This document shows positions 1 to 8,561 of a DNA stretch of 64,000 bases, one piece after another. How positions within the stretch are numbered: the stretch's first letter is position 1; every line of letters begins with the position of its first letter. The notes below the pieces were generated by a model. That model was not told the DNA's origin. It did no database searches and saw only the letters and a program-made list of their open reading frames with translations. Origin of the DNA: Noviherbaspirillum galbum (GTDB lineage Bacteria; Pseudomonadota; Gammaproteobacteria; Burkholderiales; Burkholderiaceae_D); the NCBI RefSeq assembly GCF_010974945.1, contig NZ_JAAIVB010000038.1, positions 24,901 to 88,900 on the forward strand, written 5' to 3'. The position numbers were made by a program, and so were the translations under genes.

Positions 1-510
1 ACCCGGATAGCCAATCGAGGCCCAGGTGGATTCATCCGCATACCACGCGCCGGCAACGAGATCATGCAGGGCATGATAGGCCGACTGGAAGAGGCCGAGA
101 CGGTGGGTGCGCCAGCGCTGGAGGAAGGCGGCGACGTCCTCCGGCTTCGCTTCGGACCAGTCATCGCCCAGTCCGGCGAGGAAGCGCCTGGATGGGGCAA
201 GGGTGAGCAATGCGAACAGGTCCTGGATTTCCTTTTGCGTGGCGAGCGGCAAGCCGGCGATTGCGCCCAGCGTGCGTTCCGTGGCGGCCCTGATGTCGGC
301 TGGCGTGCGCTGAATCGCGTCGCCGAGAATGGCGGGAATGATCGCCGACAAGGCATCGCGGCCGGCGGGATCGAGCACGAACGGCGTGGGCATGGGCACG
401 GGCCTGCTCATGCGGTGTACGCCGCCAGCCGTCGCCAAGGCAAGCGCCCCGATCAGGCCCGTCTTGAGAAATGACCGTCTGGAAATGGGAAGCGCCGCGG
501 TAGCTGCCAT
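1..510 (-). CDS. Tat-exported protein, likely small partner of a GMC-type oxidoreductase (3' truncated by window)
   Basis: Reading the minus strand from ATG at 510 gives 170 codons open to the window edge, so the C-terminus is missing. The N-terminus has a twin-arginine motif (ISRRSFLKTG, about residues 9-18) followed by an Ala/Leu/Gly-rich hydrophobic stretch, so the product should be exported folded. The body ends in a segment containing WASIGYPG. Small Tat proteins ending like this usually sit beside a GMC or gluconate-type dehydrogenase and act as its export partner; that role is from family memory, and the partner gene would lie left of this window. The ribosome site is weak. The Tat motif is clear, the function is inferred. 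Confidence 0.7.
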   Translation of the reverse strand, partial: MAATAALPISRRSFLKTGLIGALALATAGGVHRMSRPVPMPTPFVLDPAGRDALSAIIPAILGDAIQRTPADIRAATERTLGAIAGLPLATQKEIQDLFALLTLAPSRRFLAGLGDDWSEAKPEDVAAFLQRWRTHRLGLFQSAYHALHDLVAGAWYADESTWASIGYPG

Positions 511-660
511 GTCTCGATCTCGGAAGTGTTTGTTCGAGTGTAACCCATGGCTTTCCCCATGGCGCGCGCCAGCCTAGAGGCTGGGCTCTAGAGGATGGCC
601 TGCATGGTCAAGATTCTTCGGGTGACAATACCGTACCGTCATGAGAATCGATGCAAGAAC

Positions 661-1365
661 ATGGATAAATCCGTCCTGGTGGAACGCCTTCGCGGCGACT
701 TGAGGAACGTCATGGTCGAACGCCAGCGCTCGGCTGCCGATCCTGCGCTGCAGGAAGCGCGTCATGCGCTCAAGCGCTTTCAGGTCGAGCGCATGACACG
801 CACCCATGCCGACCTGCTTGCGTCGCCCGCCACCCATGATGCCGCGCGGTTTTTCCTCGATGACCTGTATGGTCCGGTCGACATGTCGCAACGGGATGCC
901 AATCTGGAACGCATCGTGCCGACGATGGAGCGCCTGCTTCCGCCGGCCGCGCTGGAAACCATCGCGGAAGCCATCGCCCTCGATGCCTTGTCGGAGCGTC
1001 TCGATGGCGACATGGCTGCCGCCTTGGGCGCCAATTTTTCCGGTGAGGATTATCTTCGTGCCTACCTGAACGTCACGAGCCATGCGGATCGCGTTCAGCA
1101 GATCGACTACATCGAGAAGCTGGGCACGGCACTATGCCAATTGATTCGCGTACCCATGATCGGCACGCTGCTCGGGATGATGCGCCGGCCGGCGAAGATG
1201 GCCAACCTGGCCGAACTGCATCTATTCCTGGAGCGGGGCTGGAAGGCTTTCAAGGGCATGCGAGATCCGGCCGGCTTCGTCGACACGATCGTGCAGCGCG
1301 AACGGCGTCTTCTCGAAAAAATCTGCGCGGGCGGTGCGAGCCCGGCAGACCTTGGCATGGAGTGA
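661..1365 (+). CDS. FFLEELY-motif conserved protein
   Basis: A 234-aa soluble protein with no signal peptide. It carries FFLDDLYGP at residues 64-72, a variant of the FFLEELY motif that names this proteobacterial family, whose biochemical role is unknown. The rest is predicted mostly helical, with a run of acidic and hydrophobic residues after the motif. I chose ATG 661 because the alternative ATG at 595 adds 22 unconserved-looking residues; neither has a strong ribosome site. It is convergent with the RDD gene, 26 bp away, and no terminator hairpin is visible between them. Confidence 0.7.
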   Translation: MDKSVLVERLRGDLRNVMVERQRSAADPALQEARHALKRFQVERMTRTHADLLASPATHDAARFFLDDLYGPVDMSQRDANLERIVPTMERLLPPAALETIAEAIALDALSERLDGDMAAALGANFSGEDYLRAYLNVTSHADRVQQIDYIEKLGTALCQLIRVPMIGTLLGMMRRPAKMANLAELHLFLERGWKAFKGMRDPAGFVDTIVQRERRLLEKICAGGASPADLGME

Positions 1366-1391
1366 TTGTTTGGTCGGACTGATGGGGGTGT

Positions 1392-1886
1392 TTACTTGAT
1401 GCTGACGACCTGTGTGCGCAACAGGCGGTCGTGCAGGAATTGCCGCTTCGGATCGAGGTAGGCCGTCATCGCCCAGAGAACAATGTTGATTGCGGGAATC
1501 AGTACCAGCAGCCAGCCTTTCGCGCCGGCCAGCCAGGCCACGAAGAAACCCGGGAGTATCCAGAGCCACGAGAGCAGATAACGGGCGAGGGCGCGCTGCC
1601 ATGGCAAGCTGCCGCCGTTCTCGGTGATGAGGCGAATGCGCCAGGTCTTCATGGCGAGTGTCTGTCCGCCATGGGTCCAGAACCAGACGAAATACAGACC
1701 GATGACCAGGAACAGCCAGTACTGCATGACGTGGCGCAGATACAGCGCGTGGCGCTGCTGCAGCAAGGTCGAAAACAGCCAGCCGGAAATGAAGACGACG
1801 CCGAACATCAGCATCGCCTCGTAGACCATGCTTGCGAGGCGACGCTTCAGGGATGGCGTCGGCAAGGAAGAGACGGGTTGATTCAA
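1392..1886 (-). CDS. RDD family integral membrane protein
   Basis: A 164-aa polytopic membrane protein. It opens with the RDD signature region (LKRRLASMVYEAMLMFGVVF) and has about four hydrophobic spans, with an internal GGQTLAMKTWRIRL segment and a C-terminal DPKRQFLHDRLLRTQVV, both typical of RDD domains. RDD proteins are small membrane proteins of mostly unknown function, some linked to ion or osmolyte exchange. It is the last gene of the minus-strand unit sigma factor-DUF3619-DUF3106-RDD, starting 10 nt after the DUF3106 stop, so it is probably co-transcribed and under the same stress control. Confidence 0.85.
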   Translation of the reverse strand: MNQPVSSLPTPSLKRRLASMVYEAMLMFGVVFISGWLFSTLLQQRHALYLRHVMQYWLFLVIGLYFVWFWTHGGQTLAMKTWRIRLITENGGSLPWQRALARYLLSWLWILPGFFVAWLAGAKGWLLVLIPAINIVLWAMTAYLDPKRQFLHDRLLRTQVVSIK

Positions 1887-1896
1887 GACAATCGGA

Positions 1897-2583
1897 TTAT
1901 TTGTTCGCGGACGCAGCGTCCTGGGTTTGCAGCGGCGCCTGCGTCGTTGCCTGCGGCGTCACCGACTGTTCGATCACCGGCTTGGGGGCCGACTTGATGG
2001 GTGGCACCGGCGTACCAGTTTTTGCCTGCGAGTGAGCGGATGGCAACGTCGCGACCTTCTTGCGCGCCGCCGCGTTTTCCGCAAGACGTTTCTTTTGCTC
2101 TTCGGGCAATTGCTGATATTGCTGCCACTGCTCGGTCTTCTGGTTCGAGTCGAGCTTTTTCGCCCTCACGTAGCTCTCCCGGGCGATCTTGCGCTGCTCG
2201 GGAGTCAGACGTACCCAGTCACGCATGCGCTCCTGCATCCGCGCCTGCTCGTCGGGTTTCATGGAATGGTATTTATTGCCGATGGCCAGCCACTTGTTTT
2301 TCCTGAACGAGTCAAGCTGATCCCATTCGCCGGCGAGGGGAGCGAGCGCCTGTTGCTGTATGGGATTCAGTTCGGACCAGAGAGGATGGGCGAGGGGCTG
2401 CCCGGGCCGGGCATGCTGGGCAGGAGGCGTTGCAGTAATGGCCGGTGCAGCCGTCGCGGGAGGTGAATTGGTTTGCGCCATGAGCAACGCGCCGCCGGAC
2501 AAGCCGAAGACGAGCAGCGACGCCCCCAAAATGAACGCCGCCCGCGGACGGCGGGCGGCGTTGGCTGCAAGGATTGCAGTCAT
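1897..2583 (-). CDS. DUF3106 domain-containing protein
   Basis: A 228-aa protein read from ATG 2583, one base after the stop of the DUF3619 gene. Residues about 12-34 form one hydrophobic segment (signal anchor or signal peptide). The following Pro/Ala/Thr-rich stretch leads to the DUF3106 core, recognisable by LWSELNPIQQQALAPLAGEW and WVRLTPEQRKIARE, a charged helical region resembling Spy/CpxP-like periplasmic sensors. The tail is rich in Ala, Pro, Gln and Thr. A periplasmic location is inferred. Its position behind a sigma factor suggests an envelope-stress accessory. The longer reading from 2760 overlaps DUF3619 and was rejected. Confidence 0.8.
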   Translation of the reverse strand: MTAILAANAARRPRAAFILGASLLVFGLSGGALLMAQTNSPPATAAPAITATPPAQHARPGQPLAHPLWSELNPIQQQALAPLAGEWDQLDSFRKNKWLAIGNKYHSMKPDEQARMQERMRDWVRLTPEQRKIARESYVRAKKLDSNQKTEQWQQYQQLPEEQKKRLAENAAARKKVATLPSAHSQAKTGTPVPPIKSAPKPVIEQSVTPQATTQAPLQTQDAASANK

Positions 2584-2584
2584 G

Positions 2585-2989
2585 TTACTCGCCTCGATTC
2601 GCCAGGAAGGCATTGAAGCCATGGTCAACGTAAGCGGAAAGGGGCAGGTCGTCCGACAGAACCGCCGTGTCGATTTCAGCCAGGTCGTTGATGCGGCGCT
2701 GCTGCTCGAACTGGTAGATGCCCGCAATGCCGAGCGCGACGACCACGAGGGGAAGTGCAAGGCCCATCTTGCTGAGCCAGGTCAAGGGCGCTTCGAGGAA
2801 GCTTCCGGCTTCGCCCGCAAGGGCGCGCTGGGGAATCAGGGCACGCAAAGGGGATTCTTTTTTCCGGCGCGACAAAGCCGCCTTGCGGGCGGCAGCCAAG
2901 CGGTCCACTGTGGCGGTGGGCAGATTCTCTGCGGATTCATTCAGTGCATGGCGCACTTTGTAGGCGAAGTTGAGTTCTCTGGTGTTCAT
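2585..2989 (-). CDS. DUF3619 membrane protein, putative anti-sigma partner
   Basis: A 134-aa protein: a cytoplasmic N-terminus beginning MNTRELNFAYKVRHALNES, a basic region, one transmembrane helix (about residues 72-92, GLALPLVVVALGIAGIYQF) and a periplasmic C-terminus. The start ATG overlaps the sigma-factor stop as ATGA. DUF3619 genes regularly follow an RpoE-like sigma gene in betaproteobacteria, and the single-span layout fits an anti-sigma factor. That role is inferred from position and topology, and I see no classical zinc-binding anti-sigma motif (HxxxCxxC). Confidence 0.82.
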   Translation of the reverse strand: MNTRELNFAYKVRHALNESAENLPTATVDRLAAARKAALSRRKKESPLRALIPQRALAGEAGSFLEAPLTWLSKMGLALPLVVVALGIAGIYQFEQQRRINDLAEIDTAVLSDDLPLSAYVDHGFNAFLANRGE

Positions 2990-3555
2990 AAGGTGATTCC
3001 CTTGGCACGCAGTGCCTGAGCGAGAGTGTGGGTGGCGCGTGAGCAGTGCGTCTTTACGCTGCCTTCCGAACACCCCATCGCTGCGGCCGTTTCGGCGACG
3101 TCCATGTCCTGCCAGTAACGCATCAGGAACGCTTCCCGTTGACGCGTCGGGAGCTTTTGAACCTCTTCTTCTATGATTGCCAGAACCTGTTCCCGTTCGA
3201 CCTTGTCCGCGCTCGATTCTGCCGCTTGCGTGCCTTCTTCCGCCTCGAAGGTTTCCAATATGTCAAAGCCGTCGCCGTCCTCGTCGTTGCCGGCCAGTCC
3301 GGAGAACAGGCTGACCCAGGTATTGCGCACCTTTTCGCGACGGAAGAAGTCGTGGATGGTGTTCTGCAGGATGCGCTGGAACAGGAGGGGCAGTTCCGCC
3401 GCCGGCTTGTCCGCATACTTCTCGGCCAGCTTGATCATCGCGTCCTGCACGATGTCGAGCGCGGCTTCGTCCCGCCGGACGGCATAGACCGCCTGCTTGA
3501 AGGCCCGACGTTCCACGTTTTCCAGGAAATCGGAAAGTTCTTTGTCAGTTGCCAT
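2986..3555 (-). CDS. RNA polymerase sigma factor, sigma-70/ECF (RpoE-like) family
   Basis: A 189-aa ECF-type sigma factor. Region 2 lies around residues 15-75 (core-binding ALDIVQDAMIKLAEKY, then FQRILQNTIHDFFRREK). A long acidic linker (GNDEDGDGFDILETFEAEE) follows, and region 4 occupies about residues 125-185 with LPTRQREAFLMRYWQDM and the helix-turn-helix MGCSEGSVKTHCSRA. It heads a four-gene minus-strand operon and is translationally coupled to DUF3619 by a 4-base ATGA overlap. Envelope-stress control is the usual job of such operons, but the target genes cannot be read from the window. Confidence 0.88.
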   Translation of the reverse strand: MATDKELSDFLENVERRAFKQAVYAVRRDEAALDIVQDAMIKLAEKYADKPAAELPLLFQRILQNTIHDFFRREKVRNTWVSLFSGLAGNDEDGDGFDILETFEAEEGTQAAESSADKVEREQVLAIIEEEVQKLPTRQREAFLMRYWQDMDVAETAAAMGCSEGSVKTHCSRATHTLAQALRAKGITL

Positions 3556-4103
3556 GGGTTGCGGCGGATTCAGTCACGGACGGTCGGAGGGGAAATGAGG
3601 GGATTTGAACGGGTGAAGATGGTTGATGCTTTCGGGTAGTGTTTCCAAACAGTGCGCAATCCTAGCAAAAATGGGGATGTTTGTCCCGATTTCGAGTGGA
3701 AACTGCTTGATTTTCAAGGGTTTCAAACCGGCTGGCGCCGAATTTAGCTTGACCAAAATGGTGCGACGCATTAACTTATGCAGTCCTTCGCATCCTGAAG
3801 GACTGTCTCATCGCGCGGCGCATGATGCCGCTTCTCCGATCAGACGCGCTTTACAAAAAAACCTGTTCAGGTTTTAAAGCTGTTTGCTCTAACCCACGCC
3901 ACAAGCGTGAGAAATTCGCAAGGGCCTTCGGGTACCTGGGTTGAACGAGTCGCGCTCAGCGCCGCTTTGAAACGCATCTACGGGTGCGCGACGAACCGGC
4001 GTCACCGCACAAAAAAGGGAAACCCTCCGCCCCGATGTTCCTGCCGATTTCGCCAGGAGAGAGCATCCGATCAATCTCCTATGGACCTTGAAAGGAACGA
4101 AGC
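3556..4103 (+). other. 548-bp divergent intergenic region between the sigma operon and ilvI
   Basis: No convincing gene. It holds a possible sigma-70 promoter for ilvI (TTGACC at 3749-3754, 17 bp, TAACTT at 3772-3777), which would give a leader of about 320 nt. A hairpin CAGTCCTTC/GAAGGACTG lies at 3781-3805 and a palindrome AAAACCTG-tt-CAGGTTTT at 3858-3875. I looked for a leader peptide rich in Ile, Leu or Val codons before ilvI and found none. A good ribosome site (AAAGGAAC) precedes ilvI. The long leader suggests post-initiation control, but the mechanism is not visible. Confidence 0.5.
3781..3805. repeat. 9-bp perfect inverted repeat (hairpin or operator) upstream of ilvI
   Basis: CAGTCCTTC (3781-3789), a 7-base loop, then GAAGGACTG (3797-3805). 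It starts a few bases after the candidate -10 box at 3772-3777, so it would be either an operator over the start site or a 5'-end stem of the ilv mRNA. No T-tract follows, so it is not an intrinsic terminator. Confidence 0.5.
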
Positions 4104-5828
4104 ATGACTTCAGAAATCACGGGCGCAGAAATCGTCGTGCGCTGCCTGGCCGAGGAAGGCGTCGAACACGTGTTCGGCTATCCCGGCGGCGCGGTGCTGT
4201 ACATCTACGACGCCATCTTCAACCAAGACAAATTCCAGCATATCCTGGTACGCCACGAGCAGGCGGCGATCCACGCCGCGGATGCCTATTCCCGCAGTTC
4301 GAACAAGGTAGGCGTCGCCATCGTGACCTCCGGCCCCGGCGTCACCAATGCGGTGACCGGCCTGGCCACCGCTTACATGGATTCGATTCCGATGGTGGTG
4401 ATCTCCGGCCAGGTGCCCTCCCACGCGATCGGCCAGGATGCATTCCAGGAATGCGACACCGTCGGCATCACCCGGCCGTGCGTCAAGCACAACTTCCTCG
4501 TCAAGGACGTCAAGGACCTCGCCGAGACGATGAAGAAGGCTTTCTTCATCGCCACCACGGGCCGTCCCGGCCCGGTGCTGGTCGATATTCCCAAAGACAT
4601 CTCGATGCACAAGTGCGCCTTCGCCTACCCGAAGGAGCTCGACATGCGTTCGTACAAGCCGGTGGACAAAGGCCATGCCGGCCAGATCCGCAAGGCGGTG
4701 GCGTTGCTCCTGTCGGCCGAGCGCCCGATGATCTACACCGGCGGCGGCGTGATCCTTGCCAATGCGGCACCGGAACTGAACAAGCTGGTCGACAAGCTCG
4801 GCTTTCCCTGCACGAACACCTTGATGGGCCTGGGCGGATATCGTTCCACCAGCGACAAGTTCGTGGGCATGCCCGGCATGCACGGCACCTACGAAGCCAA
4901 CATGGCCATGCAGCACTGCGACGTGCTGATCGCCATCGGCGCGCGCTTCGACGACCGCGTGATCGGCAACCCGAAGCACTTCGCCACCCACCCGCGCAAG
5001 ATCATCCACATCGACATCGACCCGTCGTCGATTTCCAAGCGCGTCAAGGTGGACATTCCCATCGTCGGCAACGTCAAGGACGTGCTGGTCGAATTGCTGT
5101 CCCAGCTCGATGCTGCCGACGGCAGCGCCGGCAAGCCGAACCAGCAGGCGCTGGCCTCTTGGTGGCGCCAGATCAACGAATGGCGCGGCCGCGAGTGCCT
5201 GAAATTCACCGATTCGAAGGAAGTCATCAAGCCGCAGGCCGTGGTCCAGAAAGTCTGGGAAGTTACCGGCGGCGATGCCTTCATCACTTCGGACGTGGGC
5301 CAGCACCAGATGTGGGCGGCGCAGTATTACGGCTTCGACAAGCCGCGGCGCTGGATCAATTCCGGCGGCCTGGGCACGATGGGCGTCGGCCTGCCGTACG
5401 CCATGGGCGTGCAGATGGCCAATCCTGGATCGACGGTGGCCTGCATCACCGGCGAAGCCTCGATACAGATGTGCATCCAGGAACTCGCCACCTGCAAGCA
5501 GTATCACCTGACCCCGAAGATCATCCTGCTGAACAACCGATTCCTCGGCATGGTTCGCCAGTGGCAACAGATTGACTACGGTTCGCGTTATTCCGAGTCC
5601 TACATGGATTCCCTGCCTGACTTCATGAAGCTCGCCGAAGCCTTCGGCCATGTCGGCATGACGATCGACAATCCGGCCGACGTGGAAGGCTCGCTCAAGG
5701 ACGCCTTTGCCATGAAGGACCGCTTGGTATTCATGAATTTCATTACCGACCAGACCGAAAACGTTTGGCCGATGGTGAAGGCCGGCAAGGGCCTGACTGA
5801 AATGCTGTTGGGTTCGGAGGATCTGTAA
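4104..5828 (+). CDS. ilvI: Acetolactate synthase (AHAS) large catalytic subunit
   Basis: A 574-aa ThDP-dependent enzyme that condenses two pyruvates to acetolactate, or pyruvate with 2-ketobutyrate, the first common step of Val/Leu/Ile synthesis. The catalytic Glu sits at residue 52 (VRHEQAAIHAADAYSR), the FAD/central domain spans about 190-340 and the C-terminal ThDP domain about 380-540. The Mg-ThDP motif, normally GDG...NN, reads GEA (residues 450-452) ... LLNN. Length matches the family. The start has a strong AAAGGAAC ribosome site. Its stop overlaps the ilvH start by one base (TAATG), so large and small subunits are translationally coupled. Followed by ilvH and ilvC in one operon. Confidence 0.96.
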   Translation: MTSEITGAEIVVRCLAEEGVEHVFGYPGGAVLYIYDAIFNQDKFQHILVRHEQAAIHAADAYSRSSNKVGVAIVTSGPGVTNAVTGLATAYMDSIPMVVISGQVPSHAIGQDAFQECDTVGITRPCVKHNFLVKDVKDLAETMKKAFFIATTGRPGPVLVDIPKDISMHKCAFAYPKELDMRSYKPVDKGHAGQIRKAVALLLSAERPMIYTGGGVILANAAPELNKLVDKLGFPCTNTLMGLGGYRSTSDKFVGMPGMHGTYEANMAMQHCDVLIAIGARFDDRVIGNPKHFATHPRKIIHIDIDPSSISKRVKVDIPIVGNVKDVLVELLSQLDAADGSAGKPNQQALASWWRQINEWRGRECLKFTDSKEVIKPQAVVQKVWEVTGGDAFITSDVGQHQMWAAQYYGFDKPRRWINSGGLGTMGVGLPYAMGVQMANPGSTVACITGEASIQMCIQELATCKQYHLTPKIILLNNRFLGMVRQWQQIDYGSRYSESYMDSLPDFMKLAEAFGHVGMTIDNPADVEGSLKDAFAMKDRLVFMNFITDQTENVWPMVKAGKGLTEMLLGSEDL

Positions 5829-6319
5829 TGCGTCACATCATTTCCGTATTGCTTGAAAACGAAGCGGGCGCGCTTTCGCGCGTGGTGGGGCTGTTCTCCG
5901 CGCGCGGCTACAACATCGAAACCCTGACGGTGGCGCCGACCGAGGATGCGACGCTCTCGCGCATGACCATCGTCACCAGCGGCTCGGACGACGTGATCGA
6001 GCAGATCACCAAGCACCTCAACCGCCTGATCGAGGTCGTGAAGGTGGTCGACCTGACCGAAGGTTCGCACATCGAGCGTGAACTCATGCTGATCAAGGTC
6101 CGCGCCGTCGGCAAGGAGCGCGAGGAAATGAAGCGCACCGCCGACATTTTCCGCGGCCGCATCATCGATGTCACCGAAAAGACTTACACCATCGAACTGA
6201 CCGGCAACAAATCGAAGCTCGACGCCTTCATCGAATCGATCGACCGTGCCGCCATCCTGGAAACCGTGCGCACCGGCGGCTCCGGCATCGGCCGCGGCGA
6301 GCGCATCCTCAAGGTGTAA
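5828..6319 (+). CDS. ilvH: Acetolactate synthase small regulatory subunit
   Basis: A 163-aa regulatory subunit that raises activity of the catalytic subunit and confers valine feedback inhibition. The N-terminal ACT domain is plain (MRHIISVLLENEAGALSRVV, then the ARGYNIETLTVAPTED segment), followed by the C-terminal ALS_ss domain (about residues 85-160). It shares one base with the end of ilvI and lies 83 bp before ilvC. It could equally be named ilvN; family and length are unambiguous. Confidence 0.95.
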   Translation: MRHIISVLLENEAGALSRVVGLFSARGYNIETLTVAPTEDATLSRMTIVTSGSDDVIEQITKHLNRLIEVVKVVDLTEGSHIERELMLIKVRAVGKEREEMKRTADIFRGRIIDVTEKTYTIELTGNKSKLDAFIESIDRAAILETVRTGGSGIGRGERILKV

Positions 6320-6366
6320 GCCCGCCGGAACAGCATTCGCATCACCGCCAAGCATCACCGCCTTAA

Positions 6367-7419
<1,053 letters not shown>

Positions 7420-7442
7420 TTGCCGCTCCAGTCCGTGCCCGA

Positions 7443-7475
7443 TGCCCTGCCGTTGCGAGACGGCAGGGCATTTTT
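7443..7475 (+). terminator. Intrinsic terminator of the ilvIHC operon
   Basis: Perfect 11-bp stem TGCCCTGCCGT (7443-7453) / ACGGCAGGGCA (7460-7470) with a TGCGAG loop, followed directly by TTTTT. Confidence 0.9.
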
Positions 7476-7534
7476 CATTGCGGGGCTCGGTACAATACGG
7501 ATGCGCTTCGCAAGGTCACACAAGGAGAAGAAGA

Positions 7535-8293
7535 ATGATGAAATGGATAGTCGCATGCCTGCTTGCCGCCGTCGCCACGCAACTTCCCGCGTCTGCCCAG
7601 GCGCAATCCGGCGCCGCCGCCGTGCAGACCAGCGGCACCGTGGTGATCGTCTCCGCGGTTGGCGAAGTGAAGCAGGCCAATGACGAGGCAATTGCGACCC
7701 TGACGGTCGAAGAGCAGGACAAGGACAGGGCGCTCGCGGCCTCCCGCGTCAACCAGAAAATGAAGCAGGGCATGGAGACGATCAGGAAGGAGGACCCCAC
7801 CGCCGTACTGCAGACCCGCGGCTACTTCACCTACCCGGTCTATGGCGACGAGGGGCAACCCCGTCCGCAGTCGAACCGCAACCGGCAGATCGTCGGCTGG
7901 CGCGTCGGCCAGTCTCTCGAAGTCAAGACCTCGAACCTGGACAACCTGCCGCGCACCGTCGCCGCCGCACAGCGCATCCTGGCCTTGAGCGGACTGCATT
8001 TCGGCCTGGCCGAGAAAACCGCGAAAGCGCTGGAGGAACAGCGCATCGCGGCGGCCTACCGCAATCTCATGGAACGTATCGGGGCCGTTGCCCGTGCCAT
8101 GGGCAGGAATCCCGCAGACGCCATGCTCGACACCGTGGACTTCGAAGCCTCGGGAAACTACGCTCCGATGGAGGCCACCATGCCCAAGGCCATGCGCGCC
8201 GCCGCCGCGCCGGCCAATGTCGAAGAACCGAGTTTCGAACCCGGCGAAACAACCCTCGTGAGCCGGGTGGTCGGCAAGGTACGCTTTCGCTGA
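7535..8293 (+). CDS. SIMPL (DUF541) domain periplasmic protein
   Basis: A 252-aa secreted protein. Residues 1-24 are a Sec signal peptide (MMKWIVACLLAAVATQLPAS, cleavage near AQAQ). The mature part is a SIMPL/DUF541 domain: SGTVVIVSAVGEVKQANDEAIATLTVE at the start and the YFTYPVYGDEG...QIVGWRVGQSLEVKTSNLDNL core, ending in the usual VSRVVGKVRFR strand. The domain was named from a signalling-associated mouse protein; bacterial homologues are periplasmic and oligomeric, of poorly known function. The ribosome site AAGGAGAAG supports ATG 7535 (ATG 7538 is equally possible). It lies alone between ilvC's terminator and pssA. Confidence 0.85.
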   Translation: MMKWIVACLLAAVATQLPASAQAQSGAAAVQTSGTVVIVSAVGEVKQANDEAIATLTVEEQDKDRALAASRVNQKMKQGMETIRKEDPTAVLQTRGYFTYPVYGDEGQPRPQSNRNRQIVGWRVGQSLEVKTSNLDNLPRTVAAAQRILALSGLHFGLAEKTAKALEEQRIAAAYRNLMERIGAVARAMGRNPADAMLDTVDFEASGNYAPMEATMPKAMRAAAAPANVEEPSFEPGETTLVSRVVGKVRFR

Positions 8294-8336
8294 TAAGGGA
8301 AACCGGCCGGCCGTGGATAGCTGGCGAAGCCGGGGG

Positions 8337-8364
8337 TTACATTTGATTGCCTCTCGTCTAGAAT
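8337..8364 (+). promoter_or_regulatory. Candidate sigma-70 promoter upstream of pssA
   Basis: TTACAT (8337-8342), 16-bp spacer, TAGAAT (8359-8364). It lies between the SIMPL stop and the small ORF/pssA, 38 bp before the TTG of the short ORF. The -10 is good, the -35 only partial. Confidence 0.45.
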
Positions 8365-8401
8365 AGCCACGCTTTGGCATTTCCATATCGATGGAGCAAA
8401 C

Positions 8402-8533
8402 TTGAACACGATTCCCCAACCCGTCGTCGCTCCGGAAACGCGAGCGTTTTCCGGCGCCGCCGTTGCCCCGGCTCCGGCCTTGGCGGCGGCCGGCGGGGCA
8501 TCCGCCATCCCCACCATCCCCGCCGAACTGTAA
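8402..8533 (+). CDS. Possible 43-aa Ala/Pro-rich peptide, TTG start, ahead of pssA
   Basis: An open frame from TTG 8402 to TAA 8533 with a GGAG ribosome site five bases before the start (8393-8396) and a candidate promoter just upstream. The predicted product is almost all Ala, Pro, Gly, Val and Ile (MNTIPQPVVAPETRAFSGAA...) with no recognised domain. It ends 28 bp before pssA and could be a leader peptide that couples translation into pssA. It may also be chance in GC-rich DNA; conservation would decide. Confidence 0.3.
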   Translation: MNTIPQPVVAPETRAFSGAAVAPAPALAAAGGASAIPTIPAEL

Positions 8534-8561
8534 CGCGGCATTGACCAGACACGGACCCGGC

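Noticed and set aside
3907..4107. 66-aa ORF before ilvI as a branched-chain leader peptide
   Set aside because: It has no run of Ile, Leu or Val codons and no terminator behind it.
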